Assembly: GCA_016177865.1 (NCBI GenBank)
Contig: JACOUJ010000175.1
Span: 1-11,143, forward strand
DNA from: Candidatus Rokuibacteriota bacterium
Lineage (GTDB): Bacteria > Methylomirabilota > Methylomirabilia > Rokubacteriales > JACOUJ01
Direction of reading: 5' to 3'
DNA length: 11,143 bases
How positions within the stretch are numbered: position 1 is the first letter of the stretch; the number at the start of each line of letters is the position of its first letter. Below, piece after piece: positions 1-7,516 of this stretch. The notes beneath the pieces were generated by a model that did no database searches, was not told the origin of the DNA, and saw only the letters and a list, made by a program, of their open reading frames with translations. The position numbers and the translations under genes are program-made.

Positions 1-369
1 CGGGCGACCAGCGGGAACCAGGGACTCACCTTGGTCGTGGCCTTGAATTACGGGGCTCGGGCAGAATTGGTGGATGCCTTCCGGGAACTCGGGAGGCGCC
101 TCCTGGGGGGTGACCTTCAGCTCAAAGACATCGACGAGGCGGCCGTTTTCAGCGCCCTCTACACTGAGGGGATCCCGGACCCTGATCTGTTGATTCGGAC
201 CAGTGGAGAAATGAGGATCTCCAACTTCCTTCTCTGGCAGATCGCTTACACGGAACTCTGGATGACCCCGACCCTCTGGCCCGATTTCCGCCCCCGGGAG
301 TTCTACCGGGCCGTTCTCGAGTTCCAGGGGCGTGAGCGACGGTTCGGGGGGGTGAAGCACCGAACGTGA
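1..369 (+). CDS. uppS: Isoprenyl transferase (undecaprenyl diphosphate synthase), 3' part
   Basis: This is the C-terminal 122 residues of a cis-prenyltransferase; the gene starts left of the window. The enzyme condenses isopentenyl diphosphate units onto farnesyl diphosphate to make the C55 lipid carrier used in peptidoglycan and surface-polysaccharide synthesis. The frame is open from base 1. Visible family motifs are LTLVVALNYG near the left edge and the block LLIRTSGEMRISNFLLWQ, followed by YTELW. In the family this block holds the conserved Arg-Arg-Ser group that binds the IPP diphosphate and a Glu that helps bind magnesium; all are present here (IRTSGE, MRIS, YTE). The downstream cdsA, dxr and ispG fit the usual isoprenoid/envelope cluster. 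It ends in TGA with the family's normal short tail. The total length cannot be judged. Confidence 0.95.
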   Translation, partial: RATSGNQGLTLVVALNYGARAELVDAFRELGRRLLGGDLQLKDIDEAAVFSALYTEGIPDPDLLIRTSGEMRISNFLLWQIAYTELWMTPTLWPDFRPREFYRAVLEFQGRERRFGGVKHRT

Positions 370-381
370 GAAGGGCACGAC

Positions 382-1200
382 TTGGAACTCGTCAAACGAG
401 TCGGGAGCGCGGTCGTCTTCCTGCCGCTCTTTGTGCTCTTGGTCGGTCGCGGTCCCCGCTGGGGGTTCGCCCTGCTTGTGCTGGCCGTCGCGATGGTCGG
501 GCAGTGGGAGTTTTATCGGATGGTCAAGGCGGCGGGAATCGAGGTCAATCGCCCCGTGGCCCTTCTCATCGGGGTGGCGCTCCTCGTTGGATTTTACGCG
601 CCGTGGCCATGGATGCTCTCCCTTCTGCTCTCTCTGGGGGTGGGCGGGCTTTTGCTCTCTGGGTGGCGATCCGTGGCCCACTCGGCGATTCCGGGTCTCG
701 CCGGTCCCGGTGGCCCTGCCCTCGGGCTTCTCGGGGCTCTCTACGTCAGCTGGCTTCTGGGTCACCTCCTGTGGCTTCGCGCCTTGCCGCATGGGGTGCA
801 GCTGATTTTCCTCCTCGTGCTCGTGACGTGGGGATCGGACGCCTCAGCGTACCTCACCGGGAGCATCCTGGGCCGGCATCAACTCTGCCCGGTGGTGAGC
901 CCAAAGAAGACTGTCGAGGGCGCGCTTGGCGGGTTGATCGGGGCCGTGGCCGCGGCGCTCTTGGCCGGCGTGTGGTTCTACCACGACCTCCCGGTCATCC
1001 ACGCGGTCGCCGTGGGGGCGCTTTTGGGGATCGTGGGACTCTTCGGGGATCTCTCCGAATCGGCGCTGAAGCGGAGCGCCGGGGTCAAGGACACCGGAAA
1101 CCTGATCCCAGGGCACGGCGGTCTCTTGGATCGAATCGACAGCCTCCTCTTTACGACGCCGGCCCTGTACTACTACGCTCACCTTCTCATGGGGGAGTGA
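382..1200 (+). CDS. cdsA: Phosphatidate cytidylyltransferase (CDP-diglyceride synthase)
   Basis: This 272-residue integral membrane enzyme makes CDP-diacylglycerol from phosphatidate and CTP, the branch point for phospholipids. The length is close to the E. coli protein (285). Most of it is a run of hydrophobic helices. The CdsA signature lies at about residues 222-254: GDLSESALKR, then AGVKDTGNLIPGHGG and LLDRIDS, with the conserved acidic residues D223, D250 and D253 that bind metal and substrate in the family. SDASAYLTG and SPKKTVEG upstream are also typical. The start is TTG at 382, 12 nt after the uppS stop, with a purine-rich GAGAAGGG just upstream; the protein then begins MELVKRVGSA as the family does. 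A large overlapping ORF in another frame across this gene is a GC-driven shadow. Confidence 0.95.
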   Translation: MELVKRVGSAVVFLPLFVLLVGRGPRWGFALLVLAVAMVGQWEFYRMVKAAGIEVNRPVALLIGVALLVGFYAPWPWMLSLLLSLGVGGLLLSGWRSVAHSAIPGLAGPGGPALGLLGALYVSWLLGHLLWLRALPHGVQLIFLLVLVTWGSDASAYLTGSILGRHQLCPVVSPKKTVEGALGGLIGAVAAALLAGVWFYHDLPVIHAVAVGALLGIVGLFGDLSESALKRSAGVKDTGNLIPGHGGLLDRIDSLLFTTPALYYYAHLLMGE

Positions 1201-1201
1201 G

Positions 1202-2392
1202 ATGACCAGCCTCACGATTCTCGGATCGACGGGATCGGTGGGACGGCGGACCCTGGAGCTGGTCAGGCACTTTCCCGAGCGCTTCCGGGTCGAGGGACTG
1301 GTCGCCCGCGGATCGAACCTCGACCTCCTCATCGAGCAGATCGTCACCCACCGCCCCAGGGTGGTCGGACTTCTTGATGAGTCGGCCGCAATGACCCTGG
1401 CCCGGAGTCTTCCCTCTCCTCGGCCCGAGATCCTTGTCGGATCCGAGGGAATCGTGGGCGTTGCCCGAGAGGCCGGCGCTCAAATTGTGGTCTCAGCCCT
1501 GGTGGGGGCTGCGGGGCTCTTGCCAACTCTGGCCGCGATACGGGCAGGAAAGACCGTTGCCCTAGCAAACAAAGAGGTGCTGGTCATGGCCGGAGCCCTC
1601 ATGACCGCAGCGGCCCGATCGTCTGGCGTCGGCATCCTCCCGGTGGACTCGGAGCACAACGCCATTTTCCAATGTCTCGAGGGACATGATCGAGCGAACG
1701 TGCGGCGAGTGTTCCTGACCGCTTCTGGAGGCCCCTTTGTCGCGATGCCACGTGAAGCTCTGATCACGGTCACTCCATCGGACGCGCTGAAACACCCCAC
1801 CTGGCGAATGGGGGCCAAGATCACGATCGACTCGGCCACCCTCATGAACAAGGGGCTTGAACTGATCGAGGCGCAGTGGCTCTTTCATCTCTCCCTCGAG
1901 CAGCTCCAAGTCCTAATCCACCCTCAGTCCATCGTCCATGCCCTGGTGGAATATGTGGACGGGTCGGTGATCGCCCAAATGGCCATGCCCGATATGGGCA
2001 TCCCGATTCTCTACGCGCTGACCTATCCCGAGCGCCTTCCCTGTCCCGCGCCGCGACTTGACCTCACGCAAGTAGGCTCGCTCACCTTCGCCGAGCCTGA
2101 TACCGAGAAGTTTCGGTGTCTTCGTCTCGCGCAGGAGGCGGCGAAAACCGGCGGGACGGCCCCGGTCGTCCTCAATGCCGCCAACGAGGTGGCGGTCGCC
2201 GCGTTCCTCGAGGGGTGGATCGGCTTCTTGCGGATCCCTGAATTGATCGAGGAGGCCCTCGATCATCACCCGACCAGGGCGCTCCGGAGCATCGAGGAGT
2301 GCCTCTCCGTTGATGACGAGGTCCGGCGAAGGGTGGCGAGCGAGATTGGTTCGACGGCTTGGGCCGCAACGAGTCGAGCCGGAGGGGTGTAA
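1202..2392 (+). CDS. dxr: 1-deoxy-D-xylulose 5-phosphate reductoisomerase
   Basis: This 396-residue cytosolic enzyme performs the first committed MEP-pathway step, converting DXP to 2-C-methyl-D-erythritol 4-phosphate with NADPH and a divalent metal. The NADPH loop GSTGSVG is at residues 8-14. The metal and substrate residues align with E. coli: D149 and E151 in PVDSEHNA, S175 in TASGGPF, H198 in HPTWRMG, and N216, K217 and E220 in MNKGLE. The length is nearly the same as E. coli (398), so it should be intact and active. The ATG start lies one base after the cdsA stop, with GGGGGAG just upstream inside cdsA, which suggests translational coupling. With ispG two genes on, it shows that this organism uses the non-mevalonate route. 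Confidence 0.97.
   Translation: MTSLTILGSTGSVGRRTLELVRHFPERFRVEGLVARGSNLDLLIEQIVTHRPRVVGLLDESAAMTLARSLPSPRPEILVGSEGIVGVAREAGAQIVVSALVGAAGLLPTLAAIRAGKTVALANKEVLVMAGALMTAAARSSGVGILPVDSEHNAIFQCLEGHDRANVRRVFLTASGGPFVAMPREALITVTPSDALKHPTWRMGAKITIDSATLMNKGLELIEAQWLFHLSLEQLQVLIHPQSIVHALVEYVDGSVIAQMAMPDMGIPILYALTYPERLPCPAPRLDLTQVGSLTFAEPDTEKFRCLRLAQEAAKTGGTAPVVLNAANEVAVAAFLEGWIGFLRIPELIEEALDHHPTRALRSIEECLSVDDEVRRRVASEIGSTAWAATSRAGGV
2381..2387 (+). promoter_or_regulatory. Ribosome binding site that sets the rseP start
   Basis: GGAGGGG lies inside the last codons of dxr, seven bases before GTG 2395. This favours GTG 2395 over an in-frame TTG at 2359, which would add 12 polar residues ahead of the first membrane helix. 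A second GTG follows at 2398 and cannot be excluded. Confidence 0.7.
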
Positions 2393-2394
2393 CC

Positions 2395-3759
2395 GTGGTG
2401 GCGCCCGTGGTGTCTTTTGTGGTGGTGGTCGGGATCCTGATCTTTGTCCACGAGCTGGGCCATTTTCTCGTGGCCCGGTGGTGCGGGGTGGGGGTCGATC
2501 GCTTCTCCTTGGGGTTCGGCCCCGTCCTCTTCTCGTTCCGGCGGGGCGAGACCGAATACTGTCTCTCCGCGATCCCCCTCGGCGGGTATGTGAAGATGAT
2601 GGGAGAGGAGAGCCCGCTCGAAGGGGGCGGAACCGGGAGCCCGGATTCAGAGAAGTCGTTTTCCGAGAAGCCGGTCTGGAGGCGGTTCCTGATCGTCTTC
2701 GCCGGTCCCGGCATGAACTTCTTCCTGCCGATCGTGCTGACCGCGGGCCTCTTTATGGCCCTGGGGCGCCCCGGCTCTCCCCCGGTCGTCGGGCCCGTGG
2801 AGCCCGGCTCGCCGGCAGCCCAGGCAGGCCTCCGAACGGGCGACCGTGTGGTGTCCGTCGATGGCCAGCCGATCGTCCAGTGGGAGGAGATGCTCGAGCG
2901 TTTCCAAAGTACTGGCGGGGGGGAGATCCAGCTCGCGCTCCGACGCGGTGAAGAAGAGATCGGGGTTCGGGTGATCCCCCGGCAGAGGAAGCTGCGCGAC
3001 CCGCTCGGTGACGAGCGATCACTGTGGGAGATCGGCGCCCGCGCGTATGCTCCCCCGAGGATCGGGCAGGTCATGCCCGGGCAACCGGCAGACCGGGCCG
3101 GTTTGAGGGCAGGCGACACCGTCCTGGCGATCGACGGCCAGCCCGTCTACGGCTGGGACGAGCTGGCTGAAGGCATTCAGAAACGGGCCGGGAAGCCGAC
3201 CATCTTTACGCTCGAGCGGGACGGAAAACGGCTTGAGATCTCGGTGGTCCCAGAGCCGGGCAAGCACCCTGGAGGCGAGGACAAGGAGGTGGGGCTGATC
3301 GGGATCGGATCGTCCGGGCGCGGGCCGAACGCCGTCTATAGTCGCTCGAACCCACTGGCGGCAATTCAACTGGCGGTGGTGTGGACCGGCGATGTCACCT
3401 GGCTAACGCTCCGGAGCATCTGGAAGCTGATCAGGGGCGCCATCCCGGCCTCGAATATCGGGAGCCCGATCATGATCGCCGTGGAGGCGGGTCAGCAGGC
3501 CCGCCTCGGATGGGACAATCTGATCCTGTTCACCGCGCTGATCAGCGTAAACCTGGGCGTGTTGAACCTGTTCCCGATCCCGGTGCTGGACGGAGGCCAC
3601 CTGCTCTTCTTTGCGATTGAGGCCATCAGGGGGCGGCCCCTGAGCCTTCGAAAGCGCGAGGTCGCCCAGCAGGTGGGGATGTTCCTCCTCCTGCTGCTCA
3701 TGGTCTTCGCGGTGTATAACGATGTCTCGCGATTCAACCTGCTGAGATTCCTCCGATAA
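2395..3759 (+). CDS. rseP: Site-2 intramembrane zinc protease, RseP/MucP family
   Basis: This M50 family metalloprotease of 454 residues cuts substrates inside the membrane. In Gram-negatives it cleaves anti-sigma factors such as RseA in envelope stress and also removes remnant signal peptides; the substrate here is unknown. The zinc site HELGH is at residues 19-23 in the first helix and the third ligand lies in PIPVLDGGH, with Asp near residue 399. Both match E. coli positions closely. Two PDZ domains fill the periplasmic part, at about residues 130-200 (GSPAAQAGLRTGDRV) and 223-290 (GQPADRAGLRAGDTV). Two hydrophobic segments follow near the C-terminus. The GTG start at 2395 is chosen from its ribosome site. 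It sits 2 nt after dxr and 8 nt before ispG, a common arrangement. Confidence 0.95.
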   Translation: MVAPVVSFVVVVGILIFVHELGHFLVARWCGVGVDRFSLGFGPVLFSFRRGETEYCLSAIPLGGYVKMMGEESPLEGGGTGSPDSEKSFSEKPVWRRFLIVFAGPGMNFFLPIVLTAGLFMALGRPGSPPVVGPVEPGSPAAQAGLRTGDRVVSVDGQPIVQWEEMLERFQSTGGGEIQLALRRGEEEIGVRVIPRQRKLRDPLGDERSLWEIGARAYAPPRIGQVMPGQPADRAGLRAGDTVLAIDGQPVYGWDELAEGIQKRAGKPTIFTLERDGKRLEISVVPEPGKHPGGEDKEVGLIGIGSSGRGPNAVYSRSNPLAAIQLAVVWTGDVTWLTLRSIWKLIRGAIPASNIGSPIMIAVEAGQQARLGWDNLILFTALISVNLGVLNLFPIPVLDGGHLLFFAIEAIRGRPLSLRKREVAQQVGMFLLLLLMVFAVYNDVSRFNLLRFLR

Positions 3760-3767
3760 CGGGACCC

Positions 3768-4862
3768 ATGACAAAACGGCGGAAGACGCGGCCGATCCAG
3801 GTCGGGAAGGTGCCGGTAGGAGGCGACGCCCCGATCACGGTCCAGTCGATGACCAAGACGGACACGCGGGACGTGGAGGCGACGCTGCTCCAGATCTGGT
3901 CTTTGGAAGCGGCGGGGTGTGACATCGTTCGCGTGGCGGTACCCGTGAGGGAGGCGGCCGAGAAACTCGCAGAGATCAAGCGGCAGATTCGCGTTCCGCT
4001 CGTCGCCGACATTCACTTCAACTACAAGCTTGCCCTGATCGCGTTGGAGCAGGGCGTCGACGCCCTCCGTCTGAATCCAGGGAACATCGGTGGGAAGCAG
4101 TTCGTCATGGAGGTCGTCAAGGTCGCCCAGGAACGGAAGATTCCCATCCGGATCGGTGTCAACGCCGGCTCCCTCGAAAAGGATCTTCTTGCGAAGTACA
4201 GTGGCCCGACGGCTCAGGGTATGGTTGAGTCGGCCCTCCGTCACATCGGCATCCTGGAAGATTGCGGCTATCCGGAGATGAAGATCTCGCTCAAGGCCTC
4301 GGACCCGGTCATGATGATCGAGGCCTACCGGATGCTCGCCGATCAAGTGGACTACCCGTTCCACCTGGGCGTCACCGAGGCCGGAACCCCCACGGTCGGG
4401 ACGATCAAGTCCGCCATCGGAATCGGAACCCTCCTCTCTGAAGGGATCGGCGACACGATTCGGGTCTCGTTGGCTGCGGACCCCGTCGAGGAGGTGCGGG
4501 TCGGAATCGAAATTCTCAAAGCCCTCGGCCTGAGAACCCAGGGGTTGACGTTTGTCGCGTGCCCGTCCTGTGGCCGGGCGGATGTTGATCTCGTCGGGCT
4601 GGCAAGGGCTGTCGAAGAGCGGATGAAGGGGATCACCGCCAACGTGCACGTGGCTGTTATGGGGTGTGAGGTGAACGGACCGGGGGAGGCGCGGGCCGCG
4701 GACATCGGGGTGGCAGGGGGGAAAGGGATCGGGATCATTTTCAAAAGGGGCGAGGTCGTCCGAAAGGTGCCAGAGGCCCAGATCGTGGAGGCCCTCATGG
4801 AAGAGGTGGAGAAGTTCATTGAAGAACAGGCAGCCGCTGCAATAGCCAACGAGGACGATTAA
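3768..4862 (+). CDS. ispG: 4-hydroxy-3-methylbut-2-enyl diphosphate synthase (IspG/GcpE)
   Basis: This 364-residue iron-sulfur enzyme reduces methylerythritol cyclodiphosphate to HMBPP, the penultimate MEP-pathway step. The N-terminal barrel begins with PIQVGKVPVGGDAPITVQSM and contains LVADIHFNY and RLNPGNIG, all typical. The [4Fe-4S] ligands are C265 and C268 in CPSCGR, C300 in GCEVNGPGEA, and E307. The spacing of 3, 32 and 7 residues matches E. coli C270, C273, C305 and E312 exactly, so the cluster site is intact. It is the short bacterial form (E. coli 372), without the large insert found in plants. The ATG start is 8 nt after rseP, with only a weak purine stretch (ACGGGA) before it. It is the last gene of the rightward block. 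Confidence 0.97.
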   Translation: MTKRRKTRPIQVGKVPVGGDAPITVQSMTKTDTRDVEATLLQIWSLEAAGCDIVRVAVPVREAAEKLAEIKRQIRVPLVADIHFNYKLALIALEQGVDALRLNPGNIGGKQFVMEVVKVAQERKIPIRIGVNAGSLEKDLLAKYSGPTAQGMVESALRHIGILEDCGYPEMKISLKASDPVMMIEAYRMLADQVDYPFHLGVTEAGTPTVGTIKSAIGIGTLLSEGIGDTIRVSLAADPVEEVRVGIEILKALGLRTQGLTFVACPSCGRADVDLVGLARAVEERMKGITANVHVAVMGCEVNGPGEARAADIGVAGGKGIGIIFKRGEVVRKVPEAQIVEALMEEVEKFIEEQAAAAIANEDD

Positions 4863-4878
4863 CAGGGTGCTTCGCCCG

Positions 4879-4896
4879 ACCCGCCTCACGGCGGGT
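4879..4896. repeat. Short perfect inverted repeat (hairpin) after ispG
   Basis: ACCCGCC-TCAC-GGCGGGT forms a perfect 7-bp GC-rich stem with a 4-nt loop, starting 17 bases after the ispG stop. No run of T follows, so it is not a canonical intrinsic terminator. It may still aid termination or protect the 3' end of the mRNA. The following bases (about 4909-4926) have the short repeat GCTCG-CTCC-GCTCG, which gives the spacer a repeat-like look. Confidence 0.5.
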
Positions 4897-4963
4897 GCCC
4901 GCAACGGTACGCTCGCTCCGCTCGCAACTTCCGCGATGGGAAGCTGGGGGAGGTTCGGCCATA

Positions 4964-4986
4964 GGCTGGCCGGTCTAAGGCCAGCC
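4964..4986. terminator. Candidate bidirectional terminator hairpin in convergent spacer
   Basis: GGCTGGCC-ggtctaa-GGCCAGCC is a perfect 8-bp stem with a 7-nt loop, about 100 bases after ispG and 30 bases after the stop of the convergent nucleotidyltransferase gene. It lacks a U-tract on either strand, so it is called from its position and stem strength only. A weaker stem, ACTGGGC-gag-GCCC(g)AGT at 4996-5013, lies between it and the nucleotidyltransferase stop. The rest of the 154-bp spacer shows no gene. Confidence 0.45.
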
Positions 4987-5016
4987 GAGATGAATACTGG
5001 GCGAGGCCCGAGTGAT

Positions 5017-6081
5017 CTAGGTCAGTTCGGAGACCGAGTTGTCCCCCAGGACGAAACGAAAGACCCGGGGACGGCGGGCATTCCGGGTGATGACCACGTT
5101 CCTGCCGATGAGACTGGAATCGATGCGCCCTTCGACGTGCTGAATCACGCACTCCTCCATCACGACGCTGTGTTCGATCTCGCTCCCCTCCAGGCGGACA
5201 TTCCGGCCGATAGAGGTAAAGGGCCCGACAAAGGAGTTCACGATGACGCTTCCCTCCCCGATGATCGCCGGACCCCTGATGATGGAGTTGATGACCTCGG
5301 CCCCCTGACCCACGATCACCTTCCCCTCGATCTGGGACTCTGCGTCAACCTTCCCGAGCAGTCCTGGCCGGATATCCTCCAGGATGAACCGATTCGCCTC
5401 CAGGATATCCTCCGGCTTCCCGGTATCCTTCCACCACCCCCGGACGATGTGCGGCTCAACGGTGAGGCCTCGCTCGATCAGGTCCTGGATGGCGTCGGTG
5501 ATCTCCAGCTCGTTGCGTCGGGAGGGCCGGATCCGTGCGATGGAGTCAAAGACATTCCGGTCGAAGATATACGCCCCGACGATGGCGAGATTCGTGGGGG
5601 CCGGACTGGGTTTCTCCATCACGTGGGCGATCTTCCCATCGTGGAGGACCGCGATCCCGAACTGTTCGGGATTGGGGACCTCGTAGAGAAGGATGAGGGC
5701 GTGGGGGCGGTTCCGCCGGAAGGTCTCCGCAAACTCCCGGAGGCCTTCCTTGAGAAGGTTATCCCCGAGATACATGATGAATGGCTCGTCGCCGAGGAAG
5801 TCGCGGGCCACCGAGACGGCATGGGCCAGTCCGCGGGGCTCTCGCTGCTCGATGTACGTGACCCTGGCGCCCCAGGCCGAGCCGTCCCCCACCGCCTCCC
5901 GAATCGCCTCCCCAGTCTCACCGACGATGATGCCGATCTCTCGGACCCCGGCGTCCACGATGGCCTCGATCCCATAGATGAGGACAGGTTTGTTGGCCAC
6001 AGGAATCAGATGCTTCGCGTTGCTGAAGGTGAGCGGCCGAAGTCGCGTCCCCTTCCCCGCGCAAAGGATGATGGCCTTCAT
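5017..6081 (-). CDS. Glucose-1-phosphate thymidylyltransferase-like sugar nucleotidyltransferase (long RmlA form)
   Basis: This 354-residue enzyme is expected to join a sugar 1-phosphate to a nucleoside triphosphate (by family, glucose 1-phosphate and dTTP) to give an activated sugar for surface glycans or a natural product. The N-terminal Rossmann-like domain starts with the signature CAGKGTRLRPLT (residues 7-18), followed by HLIPVANKP. YLGDN at 104-108 carries a metal-binding Asp. LEITDAIQ and WWKDTGKPEDILEANR match the RmlA-long/StrD group. From about residue 245 to the end there is a left-handed beta-helix with hexapeptide-like repeats (IIGEGSVIVNS, SLIGRNVVI), which short RmlA enzymes lack. 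The ATG start at 6081 overlaps the stop of the upstream MscS gene as ATGA; an upstream in-frame extension is antisense shadow. No rmlB, C or D is near, so substrate is uncertain. Confidence 0.85.
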   Translation of the reverse strand: MKAIILCAGKGTRLRPLTFSNAKHLIPVANKPVLIYGIEAIVDAGVREIGIIVGETGEAIREAVGDGSAWGARVTYIEQREPRGLAHAVSVARDFLGDEPFIMYLGDNLLKEGLREFAETFRRNRPHALILLYEVPNPEQFGIAVLHDGKIAHVMEKPSPAPTNLAIVGAYIFDRNVFDSIARIRPSRRNELEITDAIQDLIERGLTVEPHIVRGWWKDTGKPEDILEANRFILEDIRPGLLGKVDAESQIEGKVIVGQGAEVINSIIRGPAIIGEGSVIVNSFVGPFTSIGRNVRLEGSEIEHSVVMEECVIQHVEGRIDSSLIGRNVVITRNARRPRVFRFVLGDNSVSELT

Positions 6082-6959
6082 CCGGCGGACTCCTCGCGAA
6101 GTGGCCGGTTGGCCCAGTGAACGACGCGCTGCGGATAGGGGATTGTAATGCCCTCCTTGTCGAAGGCCGCCTTGATCCGTCGACGCAGCTCGTTTTCCGC
6201 GGCGGCCCGCTGCCGCGCGTCGACCTTCACCTGAAGCCGGAGAATCATCTCTGAGTCGCCAAAGCGAATAATCCCCTGAGCCTCGGCAGACCCGAGGGCC
6301 ACCCCGGACGACTCCTCCCCCCACCGCCGCCCCACGGCCTCCAGGAGGACGAGGGCGCGGTCCACCTCCACCTCATACGGGATCCCCACGTCGACCACGG
6401 CACGCGCCCACCCGTGCGTGTAACTGCCAAACTGGGTCAACTCACCGTTCGGGACAATGAGCTGCGCCCCGGAGAGTTTTCGAATCTTGGTGACCCGAAG
6501 CCCCACCGCCTCGACTTCCCCAGTGTGAGACCCTACCTCGATCACGTCCCCCACAGCGATCAGCCCCTCGAACAGGATGACAAAGCCCATGATGATGTCC
6601 CTGACCAGGGCCTGTGCCCCGAGGCTGACGGCGAGCCCCACCACTCCCGCCGAGATGAGAATCGCCTTGATATCCACCCCGAACTGGTCCAGCACGATCA
6701 TCAGGGCGACAAAGGCGATCAAATAGCGGGCGAGGCTCTTGAGGATCGGTCCCAGGGTCAGGGCCCGCTGCGTCTTCGCGGTAAACAGGCCCGCCGCCAC
6801 GAGGGGACGAAAGAGACGATCGATCAGCGCCTTCACGAACTGATAGACCAGGACGCTCGCGATGAGGACGGCCAGGATCGTCAGTCCTTGAGTGAGATGG
6901 ACTTCGAATCCCTCGAGTCTGAGGCCCCGAGCCAGGAGTTGGCCGAGGGTAGTCATCAT
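6078..6959 (-). CDS. MscS-type mechanosensitive ion channel
   Basis: This 293-residue inner-membrane protein is of the small-conductance mechanosensitive channel family, which opens under membrane tension and releases solutes in hypo-osmotic shock. Three hydrophobic segments are visible, at about residues 24-46, 73-92 and 97-132. The last is the Gly/Ala-rich pore helix (AGVVGLAVSLGAQALVRD) leading into GFVILFEGLIAVGDVIEV. The MscS beta domain follows (GEVEAVGLRVTKIR, then IVPNGELT), then an alpha/beta C-terminal domain ending IPYPQRVVHW, as in MscS. The length is close to E. coli MscS (286). The start is ATG 6959 (a second ATG follows at once), overlapping the DUF2062 stop as ATGA, and its own stop overlaps the nucleotidyltransferase start in the same way. 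Confidence 0.92.
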   Translation of the reverse strand: MMTTLGQLLARGLRLEGFEVHLTQGLTILAVLIASVLVYQFVKALIDRLFRPLVAAGLFTAKTQRALTLGPILKSLARYLIAFVALMIVLDQFGVDIKAILISAGVVGLAVSLGAQALVRDIIMGFVILFEGLIAVGDVIEVGSHTGEVEAVGLRVTKIRKLSGAQLIVPNGELTQFGSYTHGWARAVVDVGIPYEVEVDRALVLLEAVGRRWGEESSGVALGSAEAQGIIRFGDSEMILRLQVKVDARQRAAAENELRRRIKAAFDKEGITIPYPQRVVHWANRPLREESAG

Positions 6960-7501
6960 CGGCTCTCCTCTCCCCGCCCGCCCTTCCGCATCTTCAGGGC
7001 TTTCAGCCGGCGGACCTCTCTCACGCCCTCGAGCGTGAGGAGATACGCGATGGCGCCAGCGAGGGCTCCCAGCACGGTCGTCCCGACGACGAGGGGTTTG
7101 GAGATGGCAAAGGTCAACTGAACCAGGGTATAGACCCCTTCCTTCACGCTCTGAGCCTGGAAGTATGACTGGCTCGTGGCCACCAGGTCTCGAAGGGTCC
7201 AGTCGGTCCAGCCGGGGGGCACGGCGCCTCCGGAGAGGATCAGTTCACCTACCATCAGGCTCACCCCATAGACGGCAGGGGCAAACCACGGCAAGTTCAC
7301 CCAGGCCCCGGTCACAGTCGCGACTTTGTTGAGGCGGAAGGCGAACGCGCACAGAAGGGCCACGAGGGTGTGGAAGCCATAAAACGGGGTGAAGCTGATA
7401 AAGACCCCGAGACCCATCCCCGCGGCGATCCGCCAGGGCTCCTCATCTAGGTGGAGGATGTTTCGGAAGTGATCCTTGAACCGCTTCCACGAAACCACCA
7501 C
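6956..7501 (-). CDS. DUF2062 domain membrane protein
   Basis: This 181-residue membrane protein matches the DUF2062 family, whose biochemical role is unknown to me. After a short basic N-terminus comes the family block EEPWRIAAGMGLGVFISFTP, then FYGFHTLVALLCAFAFRLN and NLPWFAPAVYG, rich in Gly, Pro and aromatic residues between hydrophobic helices. A final hydrophobic segment (about residues 137-158, VVGTTVLGALAGAIAYLL) precedes a basic tail. Four or so membrane segments seem likely. The start is GTG 7501 (GTG 7498 is the alternative), with GAGGG six bases upstream; an in-frame TGA, the stop of the preceding ATPase gene, rules out a longer form. The 15-nt gap to that gene is the widest inside the operon. 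Some family members are annotated as linked to glycosyltransferases, but nothing here proves that. Confidence 0.85.
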   Translation of the reverse strand: MVVSWKRFKDHFRNILHLDEEPWRIAAGMGLGVFISFTPFYGFHTLVALLCAFAFRLNKVATVTGAWVNLPWFAPAVYGVSLMVGELILSGGAVPPGWTDWTLRDLVATSQSYFQAQSVKEGVYTLVQLTFAISKPLVVGTTVLGALAGAIAYLLTLEGVREVRRLKALKMRKGGRGEESR

Positions 7502-7516
7502 TGGGCGCCCTCGGCC

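Noticed and set aside
366..1205. Overlapping plus-strand frame over cdsA
   Set aside because: It is rich in Arg, Gly and Pro without domain structure, while the cdsA frame carries the full CdsA signature.
2172..3119. 315-codon minus-strand frame over dxr and rseP
   Set aside because: It is antisense to two well-conserved genes and rich in Ser, Pro and Arg, with no domain.
3492..4904. 470-codon open frame on the minus strand across rseP and ispG
   Set aside because: It is antisense to ispG, whose cluster ligands and length are fully conserved. The predicted product is low-complexity, rich in His, Asp, Arg and Pro, and shows no known domain; GC-rich codon bias explains the open frame.
4867..6120. 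417-codon open frame on the plus strand over the nucleotidyltransferase
   Set aside because: It is the shadow of the RmlA-like gene, which has clear motifs on the other strand. Its product is Asp/Pro-rich with no recognisable domain.
6414..7121. 235-codon plus-strand frame over the MscS and DUF2062 genes
   Set aside because: It is antisense to two genes with clear membrane-protein features and has a low-complexity His, Asp and Gln composition.
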